Below, piece after piece: positions 47,321-59,649 of a DNA stretch of 64,000 bases. The number at the start of each line of letters is the position of its first letter. Position 1 is the stretch's first letter. Under the pieces are notes generated by a model that saw only the letters and a list, made by a program, of their open reading frames with translations, ran no database searches and had not been told where the DNA came from. A program made the position numbers and the translations under genes. This DNA comes from Megaleporinus macrocephalus. Taxonomy: Eukaryota > Chordata > Actinopteri > Characiformes > Anostomidae. The DNA lies in NCBI GenBank assembly GCA_021613375.1, contig CM038725.1, forward strand, positions 13,903,589 through 13,967,588. Reading direction: 5' to 3'.

Positions 47321-49480
47321 AAGAAAACCCAATTGAGTACACAACCTCCATCTTTCAAAGTCTTCTTCATATCTAATATGAAATGAATATGATATTTCAT
47401 GGTATTTTTGCAATAAGGATACTCTTGGCGATATGACAAAACATTGAATTAAAAAAAAATATTTCAAGAATACACTACTGCAACAAAATAAAATTTTATT
47501 TTATTATTGCATACGATATGATATGGCACACCCCTAACTGAGATATTAAAAAATACAAGAATATTTATCAGATTGTAACAAAAGTCAATGATCCAGAATG
47601 TCACAATACTAAATAATGCACTCCAAATATCTCCATATATCCAGGACTGAAGTAAAATGAATGAAACTGGACAGATACAATCTGTCTTTAGTAGATATAT
47701 AATAGGAAATGAGAAAAGTGTGAATTTTTCTTTTGCTAAAAGCAGTAAAAGTAGTACCCTGATGTGATAATTAGGGATGGGTGATAACAGCACGATATTT
47801 CAGGGTATAATATCGTTCACTATATAAAAAAATGTTGGCGATATTATTGTGTATGATACGATATGGCACACCGCTAGTCCTCAGGATATCTTTTTGTATC
47901 TCAGTGTATCTGAATGTAATATAGACACAATTATGCTCACTCTGAAGAAACTGAATTGCTCTAGAAGACTAGAGGAGAAAGGCCTTGATACATGAAGAGC
48001 AAAACCGTACAACCTTTATTATTATTTTTATAGCATTCTTATGCAGAACTGTTCACACCCCACTGCCAAAAGCAACACCAAAGAACTTTTTTGTTGTTAT
48101 TGATAACAGCTATTGCATTGCTGCCAAGTTCTCAGTTAGTGGGACACACCTAAAGAAAAGCATATAAATCCTGTGCACCATTGTGCAAGCCTTTGAGTCT
48201 CTGCGGTTTGGTCTGTTAGAAATAAGGTATTGCAAGATCAGCATCTTGATACGAGGATATGTTCTGTAAAGCCATCCTGTTTTCAAAGCCAACAGCTACA
48301 GGCGGTGATGAAGTCTAACCACAGTTTTGTTTTTCAACAGGTCAACTTCCATTTTACTGTGCTGCAGCTGAGGCCGAGGCAGTCTGTACTGTGGTTACAG
48401 ATTGGCTTACATCTGGAGTCGCACTGTTTTCAACAGCCTCGCAGCATCCTTTCAAAACACAGCCAAACAAACGGCGAGTTTTCTGTGTGCCGTTGCGAGG
48501 CACACTTCTCGTAAGGGTCCTACATGTCGTGAGTTCATCACGAAGGCATGAAAATTACAGCGGCTGAAAAAATAAACACGTCTAGCCCCGAAAAAAAAAA
48601 GAGTCTCTTTCACATTCTCCGCGCCGAACAGCGCCACAAAGGCCCTTTCAGAGAAGCGAAGGTACGCTTCGCGGGTCGAAGTCTTTGGCGCCGTCACTCG
48701 CGGCGTGACTCAGATTACAACACGGGAGGATCATTTGGTATCCTGGAGTCTGGGGTTTGTTTGAGCCCCTGCGCAAGTAAAGGAAAATAATTCTGACTCG
48801 AGCCAAATGAATGTGCTGAGAGACGCTCGCAGGAGCGAAATAATGTCTGTTTATGTAAGTGCTCTTCAGAGACGACAACCTGGAGCGCTGAAAGCACCGT
48901 CTCCTAATAACAAAGAGAAAGTGGGCTGAACAATGTAAACAAGAGGGAAAGGATCCTCAAACACAACTGTATCCTTTACTGTTTGTGGAGTACACATGAA
49001 GAGTTTAGGGGCGCAGTCAGCGGCGGAAAGCAGCAACTGTTAACGCTTATGAGTAATGGGCATGGCTCGTAGCCGTTCCTTCTTTCTTTCCTTCTTTTTT
49101 TAACGCTGATTTTGAAGAAATTACCACAGCAACTGCCTCGGACAGGTCAAATTACCGCAGGCAACTTGGCAGCCCATCTGAAAACCTACGGAAAACCGTA
49201 TTTCCTGAGTAGTCAACCCCTTCGCACTATCTGCAACTACTTTCTCTGCCCTTCCTCCCATTTGTAATCAGCACACTGCAACTCATCATCCTCCCCCCCC
49301 ACACCCCCCCTTCCCCTCAAGAGAGCACAGGCAAGACTTTTATCTACCCTACGCAGCCTGGGCAATCACACTCGGTTATTATAAAATATCCCAGCATGCT
49401 ATGGGAAGGTGTCCAAGGAGGAGTTGTGTGTGCGTGTTTTCCAGAAACCATCCTTCAGCCTAATCCTCTCCAATATCATT
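47321..49480 (-). other. setbp1: setbp1 intron, first part, with a small MITE-like element
   Basis: No exon is recognised. At 47772-47877 a short element has inverted ends, TTAGGGATGGGTGATAAC and ATATGGCACACCGCTAG. Related sequence lies at 47390-47545 (ATGATATGGCACACCCCTAA). The DNA at 48500-48900 is GC-richer and unique-looking. Confidence 0.5.
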
Positions 49481-51300
49481 CAATCAGTAGCTTTTAATTA
49501 AAGGGGAGCGCGCATTAATGGCGCTTCACCCCTTCTGCCAGCCTTGTCCTTTTTATTTCCTCCATCTGTGAGAAACTGCATCACCTTTCAAATTCTTAAT
49601 CCTGTAATCCTGGGAGGAATTTGCGGTCTCCCTGGCCCACAGGATACAGTCTCGGCTGCAGCGCGCCAAGTCTCTTGGCCGCCCTTTAATTTGCCTAAAT
49701 GGCATTATATTCCTCTCGCCCCTCGTCTCCGCGCCACTATCGCAGGGATTGCATAACCTCGGCGTTGGAGATGTCAGGTCTATTATTCAAACTCCATTAA
49801 AACTGTATCGGGGCGAAGACGGTGACAGAAGAGGAAGAACAACAGATTTCTCAAAGCCAGGCGCAGTCATCCTTATTATCCGCCCATGCTATTGCTTTCC
49901 TCTTACTGACACTATCCTTTTAATTCATAATCCGACTCTGATACGACACGCAGATACAGAGCGCCGGCTGAACCGGGGGGAAACAACGGCTGATGGGAAA
50001 TTAATAATCTGGAAAAAAAGAAATAAAAAAAGAAGAAGGCAGACATATCACATGTCATATTCTCCGCTGCCTGTTGCGATGCCGGCGTATTTTTCAGGGG
50101 CGTGACGGGCCAGCTCAATCACAGCCACCACGATCCGACACCCGACGTCTCACCGGCGAGGTAGTAAGGAAACGCCGCCATCACGAATGACTTATGCGTC
50201 CTCTCTAATGAGGACTTCCTATCTGCTGCAAACAGAATGGCAGTTCTGGCAGGGCCACTGGGCAGTTTGGCTCGACGGGCTCCAAAAAATCCTGGCGGCC
50301 CGCCGCTCCTCTCAAAAGCCCAGGAACTCTGGGAGACAAGTCAGACGCAGAGCAGATAAACAGACAGGGAGAAGGAGGCAGAGATTACGGTCGCTCGCAT
50401 GATAATAAGCTCGGGTTTGGCATGCTACTGCTGCTGCTCCCTCTGCCCCACCCCCTCCCACCTCCCCCCTCCCTCCACTCCGAACCTCCAATTCTTGTCA
50501 GTTTGTGTTGTTCTCTTTATCCCCCCCTCCTCCCCCTCCTCCCACCGCCATGGTAAGAGGCCAGCCAAAGCCTCATTGGCCTCTTGTGTGTTTGGTTACC
50601 AAGGGATACCATGAGTCAGAGCCACCCGAAATAGCCAGAAACGCAACAAGCCAATCACTGCAGGCCTGCCCGACTGATGGCAGTGCCAAAATTGCTCTGC
50701 CTCCCCCCCTCCCGCCCCCCAACCCTGCCTGTCCATGAGCAAGCGCTCTCTCCTTTTTCGCCTCGTAGACTGACAGATGAACAGTCTAGAAGTCACGTTA
50801 ACAGAACTTGGCGTCTAGACCGAATACTTGCTTCTCCCCCCGAAAACCCCCCCACAGAGACGATATAGATGAAATGCTCACGCCGGGGAAAACCGGCGCA
50901 GCACAGAGACAGTCATCTGACACTGTGATGTCTGCAGCATCAAAAGCGCGGCTTTTCCTGCGCTCTGATGTCCACGGCTGTGGCTCGGCTTTGTTTCCAG
51001 GCCACGCAGCAGCGTTCCTTGAAGCCACAGGGCTAATTGGTCGAATTACAGCATTTGTCAGGCAGTGTCTGGTAACAGTTTGAGAGAGTGCTGTGGTGAA
51101 AGCCAGCGCTGACTTGTTCAATAGCCCTTACGCTGCGGCGTCCCGGTGGCCCTCCGTAATATGATGCTGAAATGAAGACAACACATGCCGGGGTAGGGTG
51201 TCATTCACCTGATCTGGAAATGCCAGCTCTAGTTACCCCAGGCAGTTTTAATCCATTTCAGGACCAGGACAAAACGCCAGCCGCTTCAGACGGAGGGAGA
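49481..51300. promoter_or_regulatory. Candidate conserved non-coding block in setbp1 intron
   Basis: About 1.8 kb with almost no recognised repeats. It has several homeodomain-like cores (CTTTTAATTAAAGGGG, GCGCATTAATGGCGC, CTCCATTAAAACTG) and GC-rich segments. The low repeat content contrasts with the flanks and suggests selection against insertions. SETBP1 lies in a gene-poor region rich in conserved elements in mammals, so an enhancer is plausible, but conservation is not shown here. Open frames in both strands overlap heavily and look random. Confidence 0.35.
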
Positions 51301-51502
51301 CCGCTGCGGTAATGAAGTGGCTTCCTAATTGTGATGTCTGGCGTACGTCCACTGTGTTATTAAGCGTGGTATAATAGACGTAAACCTCTAAAACAGGACA
51401 ACGTCTCGTCTGCTTCTGCCACACAGACTCTTGTACAGATGCATCACAAATTAAGCTCAGCTTTTATTCTGTAATGTATTATTACACATCCTGACTTTTC
51501 AT
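51301..51502. other. setbp1 intron, no feature seen
   Basis: Unique-looking DNA, no recognised element. Confidence 0.5.
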
Positions 51503-51729
51503 ATATCGTCAATGTCCAAACAGGAAAAGATGTATCTCCATTATTTTTGTTGATTTATAATTGTTCTACATTATTTGAGCACAGCAGCTGCCGTTTACAT
51601 TGAGTGGCAGTTTTATGAGGAATGGACCAATGGAAATGCTCTAAAATTGCTCTGGAAAACTTCTGGTTACATTGACTTACATTAAAAGTAAAGTAGGATT
51701 TTGGCCTCTCCTGAAAAAATGCTTCTGAA
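51503..51729. mobile_element. MITE family A copy, cut by a hAT-like insertion
   Basis: Starts ATATCGTCAATGTCCAAAC. It contains GCAGCTGCCGTTTACATTGA and ACCAATGGAAATGC, then CTGGTTACATTGACTTACAT. Its right end is replaced at 51730 by another element. Confidence 0.75.
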
Positions 51730-52251
51730 TATAGATGGAAAGATCGATCGGCTATGTATCAGTATCGGCTGATTTTTAATCAAAATATGCGATCGGTGAT
51801 CGGCCGATATTTCTCCAATTTAGCCGATCCCGAGAGACGATCAAATGAGCTTAATTTCTATATTTGCAGCTAGCGTTTCGTTGAAACCCCCTCCGGCCAG
51901 GTCCTTGCAATTCCTTTCTGAACCGCTAGGTGGAAACACATACCCTTTCATTTTCGACAGATTGACTAAAGCGGCGCGCCTCTCGAGACATTAAGGGTCC
52001 AAGTTTAATGATTGCAGTATTGGCGATATTTGTATGATGTACTTACAGTATGTTTATTTACTGATAATTCTGTTTAAAATATTATGCTGTTTTACATGAG
52101 CTCGTTAAAATGGTAATAAACCAGTTTAGACCATGTTTCATGACTTATATATATAGCCCTGCCCTCTATCGGTATCGGCTATTGGCCGATCGCGTTGAAA
52201 GGTGATCGGCGATCAGAATCGGCCTTAAGAATGCTGATCGGTCCATCTCTA
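51730..52251. mobile_element. hAT-like MITE with near-perfect 8-bp TSD
   Basis: 522 bp with inverted ends: TATAGATGGAAAGATCGATC at the left; the right end GATCGGTCCATCTCTA reads TAGAGATGGACCGATC in reverse. Subterminal arrays of GATCGGC/GCCGATA motifs occur at both ends. The flanks are CTTCTGAA (51722-51729) and CTTCTGAC (52252-52259), 7 of 8 identical, as expected of a hAT duplication. The TAGAGATGGACCGATC end is a recurrent fish MITE signature. No transposase is present. Confidence 0.85.
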
Positions 52252-52699
52252 CTTCTGACCAATTCACTGTCTTGACGTTCATCAAAAGCCTTATATAAAG
52301 ACTTCCATATTCATATTCCATTCATATTTAAAATTTTACAGCCAGCACAGTGGATTTCAAGATACGCTTTCTCTTTGCTGCCTCCATATGAGTCAGAAAA
52401 CTTGCTTGGTTTACCAGAAATCAGAATCTGATTATATAGGGTACTTTGAAAGGTTTCTCAAGCTCCCTATTAAAGATGATCTTATAGCAGTGACATATGA
52501 AAGCTGTCAGGTCATTGGTGGGGCCTGCCAAGTCATATCGAGGTTGCTCTGTTACGGGCCTGAATTCAAGCATTTGCAGTCTTTCAAATCGTTGCTTTCT
52601 TTCATTGTAACCAGTAAAGAGGCAGCGGATGGCAGCTTTTTTTCTTTTTTTTTATTTCAAAGCTGGTATTTTGTTTGTAATTCAAGCCTGTGACTGATC
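52252..52699. other. setbp1 intron, no feature seen
   Basis: A 101-residue open frame at 52388-52693 has no recognised domain. Its translation is hydrophobic and Cys-rich late on. I regard it as chance. Confidence 0.5.
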
Positions 52700-53180
52700 A
52701 GAGACGTACAAAGTGAGTCAGCAAAGGTGGCTTATTTACATAAAATGCATTAACTAGCATTATCATCCTTTTGTAGCCCGCCGCAATCGGAAAGGTTGCA
52801 CGCCACCACTATTAATCGCGTTACGAGCCGTGATTTATTTGACGAACAAAACAATTAACGGCTGGTTCAGTTTCGGAGAAATCCCGCTCTGATGCTTTTA
52901 ATCGCCCGTTTGATTGATTTGAAGGGAGGGTCAAACGCAAACGAGCCCTCATTGTTCGCCAACCTCCAGCCCCCGCTCCACACTTCATTCAGCTTCTAAT
53001 ACTATTAGCCCCCCGTAATCGCCGCAATTGGCTTTAAAGTTCCACTCACGCTGGGTGTTTGTTGGTGTCGGCGCTAATTAATTATGAGCTGCCCCCACCA
53101 GTCCCTACAAACTCATCCTCGTCCTGTCTGAAGCGAGTGATTAACAGACTGTGGGCAGGAACCTCAGAGCTCGGACGCCC
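52700..53180. promoter_or_regulatory. Candidate enhancer-like low-repeat block in setbp1 intron
   Basis: A dense set of homeodomain-type cores lies in repeat-free DNA: TATTAATCGCGTTACGAGCC, AACAATTAACGGCTGG, TTTTAATCGCCCGTTTGATT, GTAATCGCCGCAATTGGC and GGCGCTAATTAATTATGAGC. The composition resembles deeply conserved vertebrate developmental enhancers. This is inference: there is no alignment evidence. Confidence 0.4.
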
Positions 53181-54491
53181 ACGCTAACATGTGGCAGGCG
53201 AGACTGCACGGGCGAGCTTTGAAGAGATGGTACAGGAAAGCCTTCTGACCACCTTCTTTTTTTTCATGCGTGCATCCCTCCCGATTATGCAACCCGCTTC
53301 GGCAAGGTTCTCTATGCGGCGGCTCGTTTTGGTTACCGCACGTGCATTCGAGTTCTTCCTTCTCCCAAATGGAGGCACATCTGGACGATGGCTGTAGGAG
53401 TGCAGAGAATAAAAAAAGGAAAGAATGAAAGAAAAGAAAGAAAAGAAAGAAACGAGGAGCCCCGTTGAAAAGAACGCCCGAGCCGAGAACTGAGGGAACG
53501 CAAAGCTTTCTCTCGCTCTGACAATGCGTCTGGCACAAACAAAATGGAGCGCCCAATTTGTACCAGGGAGGCTGCATGAATACGTGCACGGATAATAAAA
53601 ACGTTCGTGGCACTTGGGCTGCCTGAACGGAGCATGAAAGGAAATAGCTGCGCTCTGATGCCAGGCTGCCATGTGGCGGAGAGGCAGAGACGAGCGAAGA
53701 TGCCATGTTTCTAGGACGGCCGCATTGTTTTAACCATTCCGCCTCGAGACGCCGACAGTGTATAATTCCGTTTGGATTCGAGAGCAAATCTCACGAAATC
53801 CTACAAGACTGCGCTGTTTTGTATACAGTCCTTGTTCCATAATCACAGACTGCATGGTGAGAGTCCCAATAGAGACACATCAGATGTTCGTTTAGTGTCC
53901 TAACCCGTTCTTTTTGGATCAGTCAGGATTAGCGCTCGCTCATTCTGATGTCTCAATTGTCTTTCCCCTCAGAACCATTTCACGTCTGTGTAGCCCGCAG
54001 AATGAAGGCCGGCCCATTCGTTACATAAACCCGGCAACAGAAACCAATTAGATGCTCTACTCTCGAGCCACAGCAGAAACCAACCTCACAGCCACCCTAC
54101 AGTGGCAGGAGATCTCTTCCAGGAGGCCCACCTTTTTAGAAGATTCACCTCCAACTCTCCAAATCTCACATACAACATTCAGCTGATCAGCGACCACCAG
54201 AAGCGGTTTAGGCATGCATACAATACACATGCAAAACCTTTAGACTAATTACTGCATTTACTGGCTCAGAAAATCATATTAATATGATGAGAAGTGACTT
54301 TATGTATGTACATTTAACAAAACCTGACTTCAAACTTTATCTCCTGCCAGTCCAGTATTATTATTTGTAGCTACTATCCAAAACCTGGTTTGGCTTATGA
54401 CTGCTTCATCATCTTGAAGAAGTGTGCTGGTGGTGGTATTGCTGAGCGTGTCTAGAATGCATCCGGAAGCAAACTATAAATAAAAATATAT
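53181..54491. other. setbp1 intron, no exon seen
   Basis: The long overlapping minus-strand frames at 53164-53787 (up to 207 residues) occur in two frames at once and include a poly-purine run at 53405-53455. Neither shows a known domain nor good splice sites, so they are not called. Confidence 0.45.
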
Positions 54492-54861
54492 ATGTTGCTA
54501 CTGGCGACACAGTGGTGTAGTGGTTAGCACTGTTGTCTCACAGCAAGATGATCTGGGTTGGATTCCCGGTCCGGGCCGTTCTGTATGGAATGTGCATGTT
54601 CTCCCCGTGCTTGAGTGGGTTTCCTCCGGGTACTCCGGTTTCCTCCCACAGTCCAAACACATGCAGTTAGGTTGATCAGTCACTCTAAACTGCCCGTAGG
54701 TGTGAGTGAGTAAGTGTGTGTTGGCCATGCAATGGACTGACAACCTGTCCATGGTGTACCCTGCCTTCGCTTGATGACGCTGGGATTGACTCCAGCCCCC
54801 TGTGACCCTGACTAATGGGATAAAGCGGAAGTGAATGGATGGATGGATGGATGTTGTGACT
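54492..54861 (+). mobile_element. SINE-like element with target-site duplication
   Basis: The cleanest copy in the window. The body is 54503-54850: box A-like TGGTGTAGTGGTTAGCAC, a box B-like GTTGGATTC, the conserved middle, and the end GGGATAAAGCGGAAGTGAAT plus (GGAT)n. The flanking 11-mers ATGTTGCTACT (54492-54502) and ATGTTGTGACT (54851-54861) differ at two bases. This supports insertion by reverse transcription. The GGAT tail is the likely priming or slippage site. Confidence 0.85.
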
Positions 54862-55457
54862 TTTTTCCAAGCAATTCTAGACCATTTCCTTTGATCTGTT
54901 CATCGTGACATTTACACACAATGTAAAGGGCAGCAGGCATTTACAAATTACAGCCAAAGGTAAAAAAAAGAAAATATCATCAAGTATCAAGTTAACAAGC
55001 CTGTCAGAAGTGCTGCTAACTGTTATTTCACTTCCATATTTCTCAAGTCCTCTGTCTCGTACGTATGTCAGAGATTGCTGGAGTTCTGAAAGCTGCTCCT
55101 GCTCAGTACCAGCCCAGAAGCAGGTTTTTATAGGGATCAGGTCCAAGCTGACCAAGTGTGGTGGTGCGAGAGGAAACAGAAGCACCGGGCTGGTGTCCAG
55201 GCCAGGCAAAAGGCTAACCTCAAGGAATTAGCTGTTGTTTTAATCTTTCTATAATTTTTTTGGGTCCGTCAAACTAGACCTCAGACTCGGCAGCAGGTGA
55301 GGGACGTCTATGGTGTCTTTTTAAACACAGACCACTGAAACGGTCCTGACTCGTCTACTCAGTTGAGTACTCGTCAGTGTTCTTGTTTGTGGCATCATTT
55401 GCTCTCATTTGTGGCACACCCGAACACAGGTTATGACAAAATGCATACCGTGCCGCC
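54862..55457. other. setbp1 intron, no feature seen
   Basis: No recognised exon or repeat. The paired open frames at 54877-55231 on opposite strands are shadows of each other without known homology. Confidence 0.5.
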
Positions 55458-55665
55458 GCTGTCCAAAGAAAAAACACACAAATGACCACTTCGCAGGAGA
55501 GAAGAGAAGCCTTCCTCATTTCTTAACGCAAGTCAATGGAACCAGAATTCTTCTCAGGCTATTTTCGAGCACTTCTATTGGTCCATTCATCATGAAAGTG
55601 TCACAGGAGATAGAGAGCAGCTGTCAGGTTAATGGAAAAATGAAAATCAACAAAAATTGAAGATT
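55458..55665. mobile_element. MITE family A copy
   Basis: GCTGTCCAAAGAAAAAACAC at the left, then AGTCAATGGAACCAGAATTC and GCACTTCTATTGGTCCATTC. The right end is degenerate (AAAAATTGAAGATTTCTC). Confidence 0.75.
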
Positions 55666-56524
55666 TCTCTTTGTGTTTTCTCTTAGGTCAGCAATAAAAC
55701 AGAGAATCTGAGCCAGCCTATCTCCCACTGCTGTAACAGGCCCTGATAAGACGGGTCAGGTGGAATATATCAAAGCTTGAACTCCCAGTTACTGGATGTC
55801 CAGGAGCATCACTGAACCAACATGACAGCTTCTTTGACTGCTGCAATTCGCCGCTTTCGTAAGTAGAAGCTCTTGGATCAGTCTGCGAGCCTTGACTCGG
55901 CCTGCCTCTCTCGAACTCTGCTGCGATCGTTAAGTTAAACGGCAGGAGCTGGCTTCTCGGAGTACTGCAGGTCCTGCTGTGAAGTTAACTGTTCAAAGCG
56001 CACATATGAATGGTGTTTATTTTCCAAAACTCCCAGTCCGCCGCGGCCTGTCTCTCTGATGACTCTCTGAAGTGCGGGCTGCTGGAGACGAGGGAACTGG
56101 GTCCGGAGAAAAATGAGTTAGAACAAAAACCAAAATCTAATTTGAGAGCATTTCCGTTGCAGAAGTGTTGCAGAACGGGAACATGTATATAAAAGAGAAG
56201 TCCCTGCTAACAGTAGGCGCCGGGCGGGAAAGCTGCTTTGAGAGCAACACGTCAACACATTAAATGCAAAAGCATGCCTTTCCCTTTGCACTAATCTCAG
56301 CAGTCAGCAGGGGTCATTAGCCCCAGTCAAACACTTAAGTGATGAATACTTTTTAAGATTAAGGCTCCAGCTGCGAGATTCATCTTCCTGTCTTCACATT
56401 ACATCTCCAGTTATCTGAAATCAGAGAAATATAAGGCAACGGAACGAGTGACAAAACACACGAGACATTTATCGCTGCTGACAGGAGTCTATGAGTGCGT
56501 TAAACGGCAGGAACGGCTGCCTGA
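55666..56524. other. setbp1 intron, no feature seen
   Basis: Unique-looking DNA, no recognised exon. Confidence 0.5.
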
Positions 56525-56738
56525 GCATTGCATATTGTCACTGTCCAATGAAAAACAAGTGTTAACACCAATATTGTTACTTTACAGGAGCAACCGAAAG
56601 TCGTCTGTACTGTCAGTGTAACGAGGTTTTATTGTATGGGACTTGGAGCATTTCTATTGGTTCATTCATCATGAACGTTTCACAGGATATAAACAATATA
56701 AACAAATGTGTTCGTGTTCAAATGATAGGCACAAGAAA
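56525..56738. mobile_element. MITE family A copy, truncated next to a SINE
   Basis: The left end ATATTGTCACTGTCCAATGA and the internal TGGAGCATTTCTATTGGTTC are clear. It stops near TCAAATGATAGGCACAAGAA, where the reverse SINE-like element begins. Confidence 0.7.
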
Positions 56739-57035
56739 ATCCATCCATCCATTTACTTCCGTTTTAAACCAGGGGTTAAAGTCAGGTCATGGGTTGGGGT
56801 GGGGGTCATCATGAACAGTTCGCCAGTCCAACGCATAGTCAACATTGACTCACGCACACACCTACAGGCAGTTTAGAGTGACCAATCAACCTAACACGCA
56901 TGTCTTGGGACATGTTGGAGGAAATCGGAGTACCCGGAGGAAACCCACTCAAGCACGGGGAGAACATACACACTCCACACAGAACAACCCGCACGGGGAC
57001 TCAAACCCAGATCGTCTTGCTGTAAGGGGACATTG
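56739..57035 (-). mobile_element. SINE-like element, reverse orientation
   Basis: The GGAT tail (as ATCCATCCATCC) comes first, then a degenerate end, then GGAGTACCCGGAGGAAACCC and AGCACGGGGAGAACATACAC. The box B segment is degenerate (ACTCAAACCC). The head leads straight into array 2. The distal portion differs somewhat from the other copies. Confidence 0.8.
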
Positions 57036-59649
57036 CTAACCACTACACCACCGCGCTAACCACTACACCACCATACTAACCACTACACCACCGTACTAAC
57101 CACTACACCACCGCGCTAACCACTACACCACTGTTCTAACCACTACACCACCGTATTTACCACTACACCACCATACTAACCACTACACCATCATTCTAAC
57201 CACTACACCACTGTTCTAACCACTACACCACCGTATTTACCACTACACCACCATACTAACCACTACACTACCATACTAACCACTACACCACCATACTCAC
57301 CACTACACCACCATACTAACCACTACACCACCGCGCTAACCACTACACCACTGTTCTAACCACTACACCACCGTATATACCACTACACCACCATACTAAC
57401 CACTACACCACCATACTAACCACTACACCACCGCGCTAACCACTACACCACCGCGCTAACCACTACACCACTGTTCTAACCACTACACCACCGTATATAC
57501 CACTACACCACCATACTAACCACTACACCATCATTCTAACCAATACACCACCATACTAACCACTACACCACTGTTCTAACCACTACACCACCGTACTAAC
57601 CACTACACCACTGTACTAACCACTACACCACCGTATTTACCACTACACCACCATACTAACCACTACACCATCATTCTAACCACTACACCACCATACTAAC
57701 CACTACACCACTGTTCTAACCACTACACCACCGTACTAACCACTACACGACCATACTAACCACTACACCACTGTTCTAACCACTACACCACCGTACTAAC
57801 CACTACACCACCATACTAACCACTACACCACTGTTCTAACCACTACACCACTGTTCTAACCACTACACCACCATACTAACCACTACACCACCATTCTAAC
57901 CACTACACCACTGTTCTAACCACTACACCACTGTTCTAACCACTACACCACCATACTAACCAATACACCACCATACTAACCACTACACCACTGTTCTAAC
58001 CACTACACCACCGTACTAACCACTACACCACTGTACTAACCACTACACCACCGTATTTACCACTACACCACCATACTAACCACTACACCATCATTCTAAC
58101 CACTACACCACCATACTAACCACTACACCACTGTTCTAACCACTACACCACCGTACTAACCACTACACGACCATACTAACCACTACACCACTGTTCTAAC
58201 CACTACACCACCGTACTAACCACTACACCACCATACTAACCACTACACCACTGTTCTAACCACTACACCACTGTTCTAACCACTACACCACCATACTAAC
58301 CACTACACTACCATACTAACCACTACACCACAGTACTAACCACTACACCACCATTCTAACCACTACACCACCATACTAACCACTACACCACAGTACTAAC
58401 CACTACACCACCTTACTAACCACTACACCACCTTACTAACCACTACACCACCATACTAACCACTACACCACAGTACTAACCACTACACCACCATGCTAAC
58501 CACTACACCACAGTACTAACCACTACACCACCATGCTAACCACTACACCACCATACTAACCACTACACCACCATACTAACCACTACACTACCGTACTAAC
58601 CACTACACCACCATACTAACCACTACACTACCATACTAACCACTACACCACAGTACTAACCACTACACCACCATGCTAACCACTACACCACCATACTAAC
58701 CACTACACCACCATACTAACCACTACACCACCGTTCTAACCACTACACCACCGTACTAACCACTACACCACCGTTCTAACAACTACACCACCGTACTAAC
58801 CACTACACCACAGTACTAACCACTACACCACCATGCTAACCACTACACCACCATACTAACCACTACACCACCATACTAACCACTACACTACCATACTAAC
58901 CACTACACCACCATACTAACCACTACACCACCATACTGACCACTACACCACCATACTAACCACTACACCACCGTACTAACCACTACACCACCATACTAAC
59001 CACTACACCACCATACTAACCACTACACCACCATACTAACCACTACACCACCATACTAACCACTACACCACCATACTAACCACTACACCACAGTACTAAC
59101 CACTACACCACCATACTAACCACTACACCACCATACTAACCACTACACCACCATACTAACCACTACACCACTGTTCTAACCACTACACCACCATACTAAC
59201 CACTACACCACCATACTAACCACTACACTACCATACTAACCACTACACCACCATTCTAACCACTACACCACAGTACTAACCACTACACCACCGTACTAAC
59301 CACTACACCACCATACTAACCACTACACCACCATACTAACCACTACACCACCATACTAACCACTACACCACAGTACTAACCACTACACCACCATACTAAC
59401 CACTACACCACAGTACTAACCACTACACCACCATACTAACCACTACACCACAGTACTAACCACTACACCACCATGCTAACCACTACACCACAGTACTAAC
59501 CACTACACCACAGTACTAACCACTACACCACCATGCTAACCACTACACCACAGTACTAACCACTACACCACAGTACTAACCACTACACCACCATGCTAAC
59601 CACTACACCACAGTACTAACCACTACACCACAGTACTAACCACTACACA
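57036..59649 (-). repeat. 20-bp minisatellite made of box-A-like units (array 2)
   Basis: About 130 tandem units of the form CACTACACCACCATACTAAC, the reverse complement of the array 1 unit (GTTAGTATGGTGGTGTAGTG). Variants include CCGTACTAAC, CTGTTCTAAC, CAGTACTAAC, CCATGCTAAC and CCGTATTTAC. The array abuts the head of a reverse SINE-like element and ends in unique DNA (CATGCTAAGCCGCCTGACAC). Box A-like TGGTGTAGTGG is present in most units on the minus strand, with no box B. It lies within the setbp1 intron, on the gene's coding strand. Confidence 0.96.

Noticed and set aside
47302..47439. Extension of the large setbp1 frame to an upstream Met at 47439
   Set aside because: A clear polypyrimidine tract and CAG acceptor precede 47301, and the upstream residues are Phe/Tyr-rich intron read-through without family similarity.
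53164..53787. 207- and 162-residue minus-strand frames in the setbp1 intron
   Set aside because: Open in two frames at once, purine/pyrimidine-biased in the middle, no familiar domain and no convincing splice sites.
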